From: Paenibacillus brasilensis | GTDB lineage: Bacteria; Bacillota; Bacilli; Paenibacillales; Paenibacillaceae | Length of the DNA stretch: 64,000 nt | NCBI RefSeq assembly: GCF_009363115.1 | Contig: NZ_CP045298.1 | Location: 1,890,001 to 1,954,000, forward strand | Direction of reading: 5' to 3' | Shown here: piece by piece, positions 8,728 through 17,308 of the stretch | Layout of the letters: every line of letters starts with the position of its first letter | How positions within the stretch are numbered: position 1 is the stretch's first letter | Made by a program: the position numbers and the translations under genes | The notes under the pieces: generated by a model | Database searches by the model: none | What the model was told of the DNA's origin: nothing | Seen by the model: the letters and a program-made list of their open reading frames with translations, nothing else

Positions 8728-9549
8728 CTACCCCTTCGGATTGAGTTTATGGGCCGCCTTATTTAAGAGACCGACCACGATAAATGTAATGACAATCATA
8801 ATGGTTGCAATAACGGAGGCTAAAAACCAGTCGTTCAGTGTCATCGCGTTCTGATACAAAAATGTAGCGATAACCCGCTGCTTTCCACCAAGCAATGCTG
8901 GTGTCGTATAGGCAGTCAGACTGCCCACGAAAACAAGAATGCTTCCGATGATCAAACCCGGCACAGACAGCGGGAATACAATTTTACGAAATGCGCTGAA
9001 TCTTGAGGCTCCCAGGCTCTGAGCAGCATGAACGAGATCACCGTCGATATTTTCAAGTACACCGATCAGTGAAATAATCATCAGCGGTAAAAACAAATGA
9101 ACAAGACCAATAATCATCGCCGCCGGGGTGTACAAAATATTCAATGGCTCGTCCACGATTCCCAAACCGATGAGCACGTTATTTAACAGGCCTTTGCGAC
9201 CCAAAATGACCATCCAGCTAAATGACCGCACCACTGGACTCGTCAACAAGGGGAAGATAGCCAGCGCCAGCAAAATTCCTTTACGACGCGGGGCCTTTTG
9301 CGAAATATAATAAGCTGTTGGGAAGCCCAACAATATGCACACGAGTGTCGTAACGACACTAACTTCCAGTGTAGTCAGCAATATTTTCAGAAAATAAGGG
9401 TCCTTGAAGAAATGGAGATAGCCTTCTAGGGTGAATGAGCTGTTCTGTACGAAGGTCGAGCCGATCGTCAGCACAATTGGAATGACCATGAACACCGCCA
9501 GAAAGAGCAGGCCTGGCAGCAGCAGCCAATACAAGCATGTTTTCTTCAT
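8728..9549 (-). CDS. ABC importer permease (PotB-type)
   Basis: 273-residue membrane permease, about six spans, with the EAA-type loop HAAQSLGASRFSAFRKI contacting the ATPase. AAGGAG precedes ATG 9549. Its neighbours on both sides are parts of the same importer, with a nucleoside hydrolase gene 27 bases upstream. Confidence 0.9.
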   Translation of the reverse strand: MKKTCLYWLLLPGLLFLAVFMVIPIVLTIGSTFVQNSSFTLEGYLHFFKDPYFLKILLTTLEVSVVTTLVCILLGFPTAYYISQKAPRRKGILLALAIFPLLTSPVVRSFSWMVILGRKGLLNNVLIGLGIVDEPLNILYTPAAMIIGLVHLFLPLMIISLIGVLENIDGDLVHAAQSLGASRFSAFRKIVFPLSVPGLIIGSILVFVGSLTAYTTPALLGGKQRVIATFLYQNAMTLNDWFLASVIATIMIVITFIVVGLLNKAAHKLNPKG

Positions 9550-9576
9550 GGGTAGCTCCTTGCGGTTATCAAAATG

Positions 9577-10506
9577 TTATTCCTTGTTCAGCACCTGGAT
9601 AAACAATTCCAGAAAAGCTTCGCTGTCCACCTGCTCGCATACGTCCATGTTGGGACTATGATTGAGGCGGTTCTGCACATCGCCCACCGTTTGTCCGTCA
9701 CATAAGCGGCTAGAGGTTTCCACATCAACATACAGCAGCGAGGTTTCTACCAGCCTCGAATTCAGCACAACGCCCACGGCAAGCGGATCATGAAGCGCAC
9801 ATGCTTTAACCCCGTTGCGTTCCTCATATCGTTTGGTATAGACGGCTGTACTTTCAGCCACATAGGTACGAATGGCCGGATGGGTCAAGCGGGCAATATG
9901 ATCGGCTGTCAGCAGTGCTTTCCGTGTTACATCCAGCCCCACCTGTACCAGCCGCTTAAATCCGGCATGAAATACGATCCGCGCCGCTTCCGGGTCAGCA
10001 TACATGTTATATTCGGCAACAGGGGTAATATTACCGCAGCCATGAATAACACCGCCCATAAAAACGACTTGATCAACGCGGTCCGTCAGCTCGGGACACT
10101 TCAGAAGTGCCAGCGCCAGATTGGTGAGCGGACCGGTGCAAATGAGCGTGACTTCTCCCGGATGAGTCATCACTGTATCAATGATAATATCCGGTGCAAA
10201 ACCTTCGGACTCAGATATGGCCGGGATCACTTTACTCAATGCGCCTCCGATCCCGTCTTCTCCATGCACACGGTGCTCATGCAGTCCTTTGCGTATTAAT
10301 GGCGCCTCGGCCCCCCGATAAACCGGAATATCCGTTCTATCCAGAAGGTCGAGGATCTTGCATGTATTCAAGGTTGCTTGTTTAAGCGAAACATTGCCAC
10401 ATACCGTAGTAATCGCTTGGATATCCAGCTGACCGCTTTTGGCGGCCAGCAAAATACCCAACGCATCATCAATACCAGTGTCTACATCCAATATGACTTT
10501 TTTCAT
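9577..10506 (-). CDS. Inosine-uridine-type nucleoside hydrolase
   Basis: 309-residue member of the IUNH family, which cleaves the N-glycosidic bond of ribonucleosides to base plus ribose. The calcium/active-site motif DVDTGIDDA (7-15) is intact, as are MGG, EYNMYADPEAA and the late HDPLAVG histidine-aspartate motif. ATG 10506 overlaps the stop codon of the binding-protein gene by one base (TAATG). No signal peptide: it acts inside the cell on imported nucleoside. With the adenine deaminase at the end of the operon it suggests a route from purine nucleoside to hypoxanthine. Confidence 0.93.
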   Translation of the reverse strand: MKKVILDVDTGIDDALGILLAAKSGQLDIQAITTVCGNVSLKQATLNTCKILDLLDRTDIPVYRGAEAPLIRKGLHEHRVHGEDGIGGALSKVIPAISESEGFAPDIIIDTVMTHPGEVTLICTGPLTNLALALLKCPELTDRVDQVVFMGGVIHGCGNITPVAEYNMYADPEAARIVFHAGFKRLVQVGLDVTRKALLTADHIARLTHPAIRTYVAESTAVYTKRYEERNGVKACALHDPLAVGVVLNSRLVETSLLYVDVETSSRLCDGQTVGDVQNRLNHSPNMDVCEQVDSEAFLELFIQVLNKE

Positions 10507-11579
10507 TATTGTGTAACTTCCCGGTTCCAGCGATCAGTCCATACCTTAATATGGTCGTTAACGAATTTCATATCCAGCTTGGTCAGCTTGTTCACTGCAT
10601 CTGTACCGTACGTAATTCCTTCTGTATCCGCACCGGACAGTACCACCTGTGTGTTCACCGGAGAATCAACCTTCGCCTTGGCAGACTTCTCTTGAACTTC
10701 CTTACTCAGCTGCCAGTTGATAAATTCCTCAGCCAGCTCCTTTTGATCGGAGCCTTTGACTACATTAATCGTGTTCATTATGGCATAAGCGCCTTCACTT
10801 GGAGATACAAATTTTGCTCCTGGGACAGCCGCCTGCAAATCTTTAAAGTACATTTCCATAATCGGCCCGCCTGCGATTTCCTGCTGGCTAAACATGTTGA
10901 CGAACTCGGATGTTTTACTATAGAACTTAACGATATTCGGACTCAGCTCCTTCAGTTTCCCGAAAGCCTGGTCTTCATTAAACTCCTTATTACCTGCTAC
11001 CTTGGAGGCTGCATCTACCATCATCGGTCCAGCTGTAGCTGTGATGTTCGGCAGAGTCACGTTTCCTTTGAACTCACTGCCCCACAGGTCAGCCCAAGAG
11101 GTCACACTCTTTTTCACCAGCTCCGGGTTATAAGCAATCCCAAGACGGCCCACCGTATAAGCAGGACCATAATCCTCGCCCAGCGGTGCCTTTGCAACAT
11201 CATAGATTTGATTCAGGTTCGGCACCTTGCTGCGATCCAGCTTTTCAAACAACCCTTGCTGAATCCCCTGTTGAGCATAATAATCAGACAGATAGATCAG
11301 ATCGACATCGGTACTTCCTTGACTAATTTTGTTCAACCGCTCTGCGTTATTGCCAATTTCGACAACAATATCTACGTTATGTTCCTTCTCAAAGGGCTCG
11401 TACACTTCTTTATTGAAAAAGTCCTCGGAAAAGCCCCATGTGGAAATGACCAGCTTCTTTTTCCCGTCAGCTGAGCTATTTTTCCCATCTGTCTGACCGC
11501 CAGTAGCATTGCTGCCGCAACCAGCCAGTACCACAGATGCCAAGGTCACAGCCACGAATCCCTTAAACCATTTTTTCAT
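10506..11579 (-). CDS. ABC importer solute-binding lipoprotein (PotD-type)
   Basis: 357 residues, with a lipoprotein signal (hydrophobic stretch then LAGC, Cys21) and a periplasmic-binding fold of the spermidine/putrescine type (COG0687). Features such as ISTWGFSEDFFN and YLSDYYAQQGIQQG match this class. It is the first gene of the operon and would capture the substrate outside the membrane. Family members bind polyamines or other small cations, but the enzymes encoded downstream point to a purine nucleoside or a related compound (inference). Confidence 0.9.
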   Translation of the reverse strand: MKKWFKGFVAVTLASVVLAGCGSNATGGQTDGKNSSADGKKKLVISTWGFSEDFFNKEVYEPFEKEHNVDIVVEIGNNAERLNKISQGSTDVDLIYLSDYYAQQGIQQGLFEKLDRSKVPNLNQIYDVAKAPLGEDYGPAYTVGRLGIAYNPELVKKSVTSWADLWGSEFKGNVTLPNITATAGPMMVDAASKVAGNKEFNEDQAFGKLKELSPNIVKFYSKTSEFVNMFSQQEIAGGPIMEMYFKDLQAAVPGAKFVSPSEGAYAIMNTINVVKGSDQKELAEEFINWQLSKEVQEKSAKAKVDSPVNTQVVLSGADTEGITYGTDAVNKLTKLDMKFVNDHIKVWTDRWNREVTQ

Positions 11580-11621
11580 TAGAATCTCCCCCTGTTTTTA
11601 ATTTGGCACACCTAATGACAC

Positions 11622-11735
11622 AAAAAAGAAAAGTACTCTTGTAAAACAAGAATACTTTTCTTCGTGAACAAAGAATAAGTTGATCCCGCTGCGCGTTATA
11701 CAGGTTCTCCCCTCAGATAGATCCGAAGCGAAAAG
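11622..11735 (-). promoter_or_regulatory. Leader with terminator and competing P1-like helix (candidate riboswitch)
   Basis: Upstream of the importer operon, the minus strand carries a 17-base-pair hairpin with one G-U pair (11626-11662) followed by a T-run: an intrinsic terminator. The 5' part of the leader, CTTTTCGCTTCG (11735-11724), can pair with CGAAGAAAAG (11664-11655), which overlaps the terminator's first arm. The two structures exclude each other, so a ligand stabilising the P1-like helix would turn transcription on. GATC/GATC pairing can extend that helix. A promoter-like TTGAAA-17-GATATT lies just upstream inside the end of the DUF2294 gene. I do not recognise the aptamer core; purine-riboswitch landmarks are absent. 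Confidence 0.55.
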
Positions 11736-11752
11736 CCGAATATCCAATTGTA

Positions 11753-12097
11753 TTAGGATGCTTTCAATATGATGTTCGTAATTGCCCACTGCGTTGCTGA
11801 ATCATAATCGCGCAGCAAGGCTTCAATTTCGAGCCCCATATCCTTAATCAGCTTTTCGCGAAGTCTTTTTTTATACAGCATGGACATTCGGAAATCCACT
11901 TCCAGCTTCAAGCCGGGGGCTTCCACTTCCAATGCCGCCGAGCGTGGAGAACGCCGGTGCTTCGCTACAAAGGTAACGATGTTGTTCTCAACGGTGGCCC
12001 GCAGCAGCGTGGTCCCGAAGCCGAACAGTTCCTTTGAAATCTCGTTGTAAATCTGGCACATCCGCTTCTTGCTTTCGTTACTGTCGAGCAGCGTCAT
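11753..12097 (-). CDS. DUF2294 domain-containing protein
   Basis: 114-residue protein resembling DUF2294, a small family found in Bacillota and cyanobacteria, without established biochemical role. Seen: FGFGTTLLRATVENN, VDFRMSMLYKKRLREKLI and a C-terminal helix. No signal or membrane segment. AGGGTGG precedes ATG 12097. The likely promoter of the downstream importer operon lies inside its 3' end. Confidence 0.7.
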   Translation of the reverse strand: MTLLDSNESKKRMCQIYNEISKELFGFGTTLLRATVENNIVTFVAKHRRSPRSAALEVEAPGLKLEVDFRMSMLYKKRLREKLIKDMGLEIEALLRDYDSATQWAITNIILKAS

Positions 12098-12419
12098 GAA
12101 ACCACCCTCATCAGCATATTACGTACAATCAATCTATCAACACGATAGATTATACATAAATATACGATAAATAGCAATCAGAATCCCCGATCCAATAATA
12201 TATGATGCGAAAAAGCGAACAATATGTCGAACTTTGTAGAGGTTTGGGACATCATCGCGTTTTTTTGCAGCGCCCTCTGGCCTATGAATATATGGAAATA
12301 CAGAAAACCGACTATATTTCCCTGCAAGGAAAATTAAGGCGGACTCCGAAGGCGTTATTGTCGCCATTCCGGAAGAATAATTTTTTCTTCTACTATATAC
12401 ATGATTTTTCTAAGTACAT

Positions 12420-12600
12420 TTAACCGTACTCCGCCAGAACAATCTTCCAGTCGGGGACAACCCTGCTTTTTGAGTCTTTAGCAGTCAGTTCCCGGTCATA
12501 TATTCTATCCGCAATGGTCCAATATGTTTTATCGCTAATGAAGGTCACATCATTCCCACCTTGTCTATTATGTAAATATATTATAGAGTTATGAACAAGA
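12420..12600 (-). pseudogene. C-terminal coding remnant of an unknown gene
   Basis: A minus-strand frame open for more than 60 codons, ending at TAA 12422-12420, reads like real protein (DKTYWTIADRIYDREL, VVPDWKIVLAEYG) but has no upstream start with a ribosome binding site. It runs into the 5' region of the plus-strand lipoprotein gene. I take it as the tail of a deleted gene. The region 12098-12419 holds only short frames without start signals. Confidence 0.35.
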
Positions 12601-12627
12601 TGATTACCAGAAAAGGAGAATTATAAC

Positions 12628-12975
12628 TTGAACAGAAAAATCCCACTAATTCTGGCACTTATTTTAATGGTTATGTACTTAGGAGGTTGTTCCAACTTGT
12701 CTAACAACGAAAAAAAAGAATTAGTAGGCGAAGCTACTCCTATCGGCGTGAAATTTATCAAGGAACACTATGACGCCGATTTCAAATTAAAGGATTATGC
12801 TGTAGATGATCCGGCCGTCCACTCAAGGATATATCTGTATGGATACATTAAAGGTCACGAAGACAGCAAAATTACGATTTACTATAACTATAAAACGAAA
12901 GAAGTCATCGATGTCTCCGGGCCGGATTGGTTTATTGACAGTGAGGTTCCCAAATACAAGATCCCTTCTTCCTGA
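12628..12975 (+). CDS. Small lipoprotein, copy 1 of a tandem pair
   Basis: 115 residues starting at TTG 12628, nine bases after AAAGGAG. A lipobox (YLGGC) marks it as a membrane-anchored lipoprotein. The mature part shares with the downstream gene the pattern IPIG..FI..YY.A.F, YLYGYIKGHED, YNYKTKEV, VSGPDWFIDS. The pattern recalls DUF1433-like proteins (weak recognition). A terminator follows directly. Function unknown. Confidence 0.75.
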   Translation: MNRKIPLILALILMVMYLGGCSNLSNNEKKELVGEATPIGVKFIKEHYDADFKLKDYAVDDPAVHSRIYLYGYIKGHEDSKITIYYNYKTKEVIDVSGPDWFIDSEVPKYKIPSS

Positions 12976-12987
12976 GAAGGGTTTTTT
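12963..12987 (+). terminator. Intrinsic terminator
   Basis: CCCTTCT/AGAAGGG stem followed by six T; it overlaps the last codons of the first small lipoprotein gene. Confidence 0.85.
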
Positions 12988-13282
12988 ATAAAAAAAATTC
13001 ATTTTTAAAATAGGTTATTGCCGATATTAAAGTCTAATTTTTCCCATATTAAGAAGTACTATTATTATAGTTCATCCTATTTACAAGGGATATAGCCGAG
13101 AGGAAAAATAAGTATAAAGTCATTGAATATCGTATATCTGGTCTTAGTACATGGTTTCTGTTAAATAGGTCTTTGTAACTGTATGTTAGTAGAATTTTGC
13201 ATGTATGAACATAATCTTTAATTGTTGTACAGTTTTAAAGACAGATTTTCGTGTGTTCACTTTACCAGAAGGAGAAAATGTA

Positions 13283-13636
13283 TTGAAAAAGAAAAAAATT
13301 TGGATTACTATTCTTGTCTCGCTCTCCATTGTTGTAGGTGTTTTTTATTACATGCAGTACACATCGAAGGTAGAAAAAGAAGAAATCATACAAGCTGGCA
13401 TACCTATCGGGCAAGACTATATTAGAAAATACTACAATGCAGAATTTATATACAAAAATAACGAATTTATTGGCAGTTATGTTAACTCTACTGTTTATCT
13501 TCGTGGCTATATAAAAGGGCATGAAGATCAAATCATATCTATTGCCTACGATTATAAAAAGAAAGAAGTTCTTAATGTTAGCGGACCAGAATGGTTCATT
13601 GACAGCCGGAATCCTAAAAAGTACTCAGAATATTGA
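13283..13636 (+). CDS. Membrane-anchored paralogue, copy 2 of the tandem pair
   Basis: 117 residues from TTG 13283, chosen because AAGGAG lies 8 bases upstream; the longer frame to 13205 has no such site. The N-terminus is basic then hydrophobic (WITILVSLSIVVGVFYYM) with no lipobox cysteine, so it is membrane-anchored instead of lipidated. The outer part matches the previous gene (GIPIGQDYIRKYYNAEF, YLRGYIKGHED, VSGPEWFIDS). Both copies use TTG starts. Function unknown. Confidence 0.75.
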   Translation: MKKKKIWITILVSLSIVVGVFYYMQYTSKVEKEEIIQAGIPIGQDYIRKYYNAEFIYKNNEFIGSYVNSTVYLRGYIKGHEDQIISIAYDYKKKEVLNVSGPEWFIDSRNPKKYSEY

Positions 13637-13650
13637 ACCATGAATGCAGA

Positions 13651-13675
13651 AAAGGCTCCTTAGGAGCCTTTCCCA
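13651..13675. terminator. Bidirectional hairpin between convergent genes
   Basis: Perfect palindrome AAAGGCTCCT/AGGAGCCTTT (13651-13671) with short T-runs on both strands. It lies between the tandem paralogue and the end of the minus-strand VgrG block. Confidence 0.65.
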
Positions 13676-13693
13676 GTCGTCACAAGGACACAT

Positions 13694-13840
13694 CTACCGT
13701 TCTTCACTTTTGGTACGATGCTGATTTACATGAATAAAAGGATATTCGCCCTTGCTTATTTTACGTTTCCATTCTTGAATTATATCTTCCTGGGTTGGCG
13801 GTTTCTCATTCACGATTGCTCCAGTAGTTACTTTAGCCAT
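13694..13840 (-). CDS. 48-residue protein at the end of the VgrG block
   Basis: ATG 13840 follows GAGAGG by 8 bases and lies 27 bases after the VgrG stop codon, so it is co-transcribed. The product begins MAKVTTGAIVNEKPPTQED and ends with charged residues (HRTKSEER). It is hydrophilic, with no membrane segment. I do not recognise it. Position suggests an accessory to the preceding spike protein. Confidence 0.6.
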   Translation of the reverse strand: MAKVTTGAIVNEKPPTQEDIIQEWKRKISKGEYPFIHVNQHRTKSEER

Positions 13841-13866
13841 GATTATTACCTCTCACGATAATTTAA

Positions 13867-15261
13867 TTATTGCGTCTTTATTTTTTCTCCAGTCATTTTG
13901 ATGTTACCATCCATTTCTACCAAACTCGTTTTACATTTTAAACCGATGGCATCCTTCGCTGTGACTTGTATTGTGTTACCCGCATTGAACACCAGATTGC
14001 CATCGGCTTTTACACGGATATCTTTCTTGCTCCGCAATTCGATTCCATGGTCATCCAGCAGTCGAATCACCACTTCATCGTCGTTCCCGGTGATTAAAAT
14101 TTCATTTTTCTCAAATATAATCGCTTTGCGGTACTTGGTCATAAAGATCTTTGTTGACGGGTCCTTAATAAAGTCGCCCTCTTTGGATCTCTTGCGGATC
14201 GAGTGGGTTACAATGGCGTCTTTTTCTTTAGGGGTCGGAAAATAGATGTCTACAAAGTCAAACAGCTCTGGCATGCAGTACCATCCCGTATTCCCTTCCG
14301 ATGTATAAAATGTAGCTGTTGGAAAAGCACAGGTTTCCTTGACGTTCGGCTTTACCTTATCCATTTCATAAAAGAATACCTTCACATGATCCTGCTCAAT
14401 TCCAATGACCTTGGACTTCAATGAGATACCGCGAATGTTCTCATTTACAATCAAATCCTGCTTCATTCCATCCGCTGTCGTCAGCACATATTCATGCCAC
14501 AAGGCACTGTGCCGTACAAACGCAACAGACTGCAAGACGTACAAGTTTTTCCCTTTGAATTTGACCTCAACCCCAATGTCCAGCAGGACATTTTTGGCCC
14601 CTGTCGTCTGCACTTTATAATACAAAAGGTTGTCGTCCTTGCTGGCCCCTGGCTTGGTTTTTCTGGTCATGGAGTAGTTATACTGTTTGAGCTCCCCTTG
14701 ATTGACACCATCCGGTAACCCAAAATAAAACTGAGGTTTTTCTCCTACCGGATCAGGTATCAATCCCCAGCCCAGCCGAGACGCTATACGTTTCAGAAAC
14801 GACCAGTCCGTCTCATCGAATTGCATCGTAAATTCCTGTAAAAGCTGATCCTTTAATTGGCTCGTACAATTAGCTTTAGGATAGGACTTGAGCACATGCT
14901 CCAGCAATGTCTGCAGCTTCATCTTTACATTTTGAAAAGACTGCCTGTGAAGCACTTCATCCAGCTGGCTTGTATAGGATACGGCTTCAGCGACCAAATG
15001 AGCTACATTGGACACCAGCTTGATTCGGATCTGCGTGGTTAATCCCCTGAACAACACAATCTGTTTATGCTCATCGTTCACATAAGAAATAACCAGCTTG
15101 GCTCCTGCATCCATATGAGCTGTGTACTCTTCCATTTGAGTACCGTTTAACACACCTGTCAAAAAGACTTTCACATGCTCATTCATTTTCTGTACAACTT
15201 TAACCTTCGGATTTTGAAGAGATAGAACAGCTCCGTTATGCTTGATGATTGGATATCCCAT
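13867..15261 (-). CDS. VgrG/gpD-like spike protein, copy 2
   Basis: 464 residues resembling contractile-injection spike proteins (VgrG/Pvc8, phage late control D). Residues 1-230 look like the gp27-type base: an early VKVFLTGVL strand region, then QFDETDWSFLKRIASRLGWG, the hallmark FDEsDwsFlkRia block. Next is an OB-fold-like part with SEGNTGWYCMPELFDFVDIYF and SIRKRSKEGD. The tail (370-464) has repeated short beta strands ending in KCKTSLVEMDGNIKMTG, a needle-like stretch. AAAGGAG precedes ATG 15261. It is about the same length as copy 1 at 24137-25528. In known systems such proteins sit at the tip of the injection tube and carry effectors. Confidence 0.82.
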   Translation of the reverse strand: MGYPIIKHNGAVLSLQNPKVKVVQKMNEHVKVFLTGVLNGTQMEEYTAHMDAGAKLVISYVNDEHKQIVLFRGLTTQIRIKLVSNVAHLVAEAVSYTSQLDEVLHRQSFQNVKMKLQTLLEHVLKSYPKANCTSQLKDQLLQEFTMQFDETDWSFLKRIASRLGWGLIPDPVGEKPQFYFGLPDGVNQGELKQYNYSMTRKTKPGASKDDNLLYYKVQTTGAKNVLLDIGVEVKFKGKNLYVLQSVAFVRHSALWHEYVLTTADGMKQDLIVNENIRGISLKSKVIGIEQDHVKVFFYEMDKVKPNVKETCAFPTATFYTSEGNTGWYCMPELFDFVDIYFPTPKEKDAIVTHSIRKRSKEGDFIKDPSTKIFMTKYRKAIIFEKNEILITGNDDEVVIRLLDDHGIELRSKKDIRVKADGNLVFNAGNTIQVTAKDAIGLKCKTSLVEMDGNIKMTGEKIKTQ

Positions 15262-15281
15262 GTTTCTGCTCCTTTGGTCGG

Positions 15282-17303
15282 TTAGTTTACGTTTATCCGT
15301 TGTTTGCTTACATATTGAATGACATCTTTAATGGTTTGATTATGTCCTTTATCATTGATGGCCTGATCCAGTGCAGGGAGTGTGGTAAAGGTTTTATTTT
15401 TATTCTGGAAATAAATGTCTGCTATGGGGAAAGGGTCAATTATACTTGGCCCTGCTCCTGCATCAACGTAAGCGATAATAATAACGTCTTTTAACCCATC
15501 TTTATTCACATCCTTAAAAGCTACAGCCGCTAATCCATCCACCCCCGACCAATTATTGCCATAAAATTTAGGAAACGAATATAAAATGTAATTTTGCCCA
15601 TCTAATAAAAAGAAATAATTCCCTGGCGTCTCCTCGGTCATTCCAACAGTCGAAACAAACTTGACATGTCCCCATCCTTCAAAACTAGTTTCAAACGACT
15701 GGTCCTCATCAATGCTAAACTTCTCGGTATCCAATTTCCCCCCGTTAACAACGGAAGCAGACTGCTCAACAACAGGACTTAGTTCACTCCATAGTTCCTT
15801 ATTTCGCTTCATGTCATCTGGAATTTGTTGAAGACGAATTTCATACTCTGCGTGGTCCCCTGCTGCATGAGCCACAGGTATGCTAATTCCCAGTGAATCA
15901 TTTGTGAGATAACTAAACGTATTTGATCCTAATTCCTCTCCTGAACCTTCGAGTACATCTGCGTTTGTTAGCGATTGAATTAGATCATCTTGTGTAAAAT
16001 CACCGATTAATCCTTTTTGCTCCGGCTGTACAGCCGTGATCTTCCCGCTTTTTAAAAGCTCTATAAATGGTCTTTCAATCTTTATCAGATCACTCAATCT
16101 TAATCTTGAAGCCTGTTCCATATTCAGGTTGGTCGTATAAAACATATGATTAGGATAGGCTGCCTTCTTCACATAACGAATACCCGTATATTGTACACTC
16201 AACAACCGTTCACTTTGTCGTTTAATTCTATAATCAATTTCCACGTGAACTCCAGAATTGGAATCCGCATAGTCATGTAATCCTTTTAAAGCCTCACTCT
16301 TAAGAATTTGGTTTAAAGACTTTTGTTTTTCAGCATCCTCAAGCTTCGTAATTTGAGGATATTTAATAACGATTCCGTTTTCCGAATATTTCTCTTGAAT
16401 GAGTTCATAGCTTTGCTGCCCAGTATCAGTATCTGAGTTAATGCTCTGCTCAGAATTAATACGGACCTCTCCGCTCTTGGAGAACTCAATGGTAATACCC
16501 TTGTCGGAATTATCCTTGCTTATTAAAAATCCATCGCGGTGATCTTCGATACTCATGCTATCATGTTGTCGATTTTCTAAAATAAACTCATCCACATCCT
16601 TGTTCAATTCCCACGAATCCGGGAGCTTCATCTTATCTATTGCTATTTTCTTCTCCGTCCACTTTTGACCTGATAATCCCCATAAAGTAACAAATACCGG
16701 GTTTGGATGATATATTGAAACATATCCCCCTAACAGCAACCGTGTTCCATGGTCTGAATTCCGGACGATAAAATCTGTAGCTAATTCTGGCCCGCCATCC
16801 TCAATCATCTGGGCATGCACAAGCTGCTTCGTACTCCACCACTGAATAAATGTGTATTTATCTCCGATCGTACCTGTCACCGTAGTGGGTGCTCTATAAT
16901 TTATAACCCTAACGTTTAGCTGTCCACTTTTTAACTGAAACGATTTGGTTAAGATAGTGAGATTGTTATCAAACTTTTCTACTAATTCTCCATCCTTCAT
17001 CTCTACACTTTCTGGTTCGTTTAACAACAAATGAAGACCCTGTGTGAACTCATCAATCTTTTTTTGTCTGACTTCAGAATCTATATTCTCATTGTTGATT
17101 ATACGAAGTGTCCCAACCAACGCATTCAGCCTTTTCGAATAGGAAATCATTTTGGCTTCATTTTGGAGAGGAAGCGCATGATTTGTTTCTGCTTTTGAAG
17201 AATCATTCCCCTTTGTACATCCGTTCAGTACTACACAGGAAATTAGTAATAACAACATGCAGCAAATACGACCGCCCTTTAAGTAATTCATGCTGAATAT
17301 CAC
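15282..17303 (-). CDS. Large lipoprotein with DUF3298-like core and novel C-terminal domain
   Basis: 673 residues with a lipoprotein signal (hydrophobic stretch then LNGC, Cys29); ATG 17291 is an alternative start four codons in. The middle (about 310-440) resembles DUF4163/DUF3298 surface proteins such as PdaC (HVEIDYRIKRQ, RLRLSDLIK). The last 150 residues, from QSFETSFEGWGHVKF, match the end of the 397-residue lipoprotein at 18458-19651, including FPKFYGNNW, FKDVNKDGLKDVII, IYFQNKN and VIQYVSKQRINV. The VNKDGLKD segment looks like a calcium-binding FG-GAP/VCBS loop. It should face the outside of the membrane. Lying between a wall-hydrolase gene and a VgrG gene, it could protect the cell surface or help display effectors (inference). 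Confidence 0.7.
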   Translation of the reverse strand: MIFSMNYLKGGRICCMLLLLISCVVLNGCTKGNDSSKAETNHALPLQNEAKMISYSKRLNALVGTLRIINNENIDSEVRQKKIDEFTQGLHLLLNEPESVEMKDGELVEKFDNNLTILTKSFQLKSGQLNVRVINYRAPTTVTGTIGDKYTFIQWWSTKQLVHAQMIEDGGPELATDFIVRNSDHGTRLLLGGYVSIYHPNPVFVTLWGLSGQKWTEKKIAIDKMKLPDSWELNKDVDEFILENRQHDSMSIEDHRDGFLISKDNSDKGITIEFSKSGEVRINSEQSINSDTDTGQQSYELIQEKYSENGIVIKYPQITKLEDAEKQKSLNQILKSEALKGLHDYADSNSGVHVEIDYRIKRQSERLLSVQYTGIRYVKKAAYPNHMFYTTNLNMEQASRLRLSDLIKIERPFIELLKSGKITAVQPEQKGLIGDFTQDDLIQSLTNADVLEGSGEELGSNTFSYLTNDSLGISIPVAHAAGDHAEYEIRLQQIPDDMKRNKELWSELSPVVEQSASVVNGGKLDTEKFSIDEDQSFETSFEGWGHVKFVSTVGMTEETPGNYFFLLDGQNYILYSFPKFYGNNWSGVDGLAAVAFKDVNKDGLKDVIIIAYVDAGAGPSIIDPFPIADIYFQNKNKTFTTLPALDQAINDKGHNQTIKDVIQYVSKQRINVN

Positions 17304-17308
17304 GCTCT

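Noticed and set aside
11663..11735. Leader considered as a TPP riboswitch because of a GAACCTG...AGCGGGA run
   Set aside because: The required 5' GGGGTGC and CTGAGA arrangement and second helix are absent.
12202..12423. 73-codon plus-strand frame and a 76-codon minus frame over the same bases
   Set aside because: Neither has a ribosome binding site or recognisable domain. The segment might be part of a dispersed intergenic repeat, but that cannot be tested from one window.
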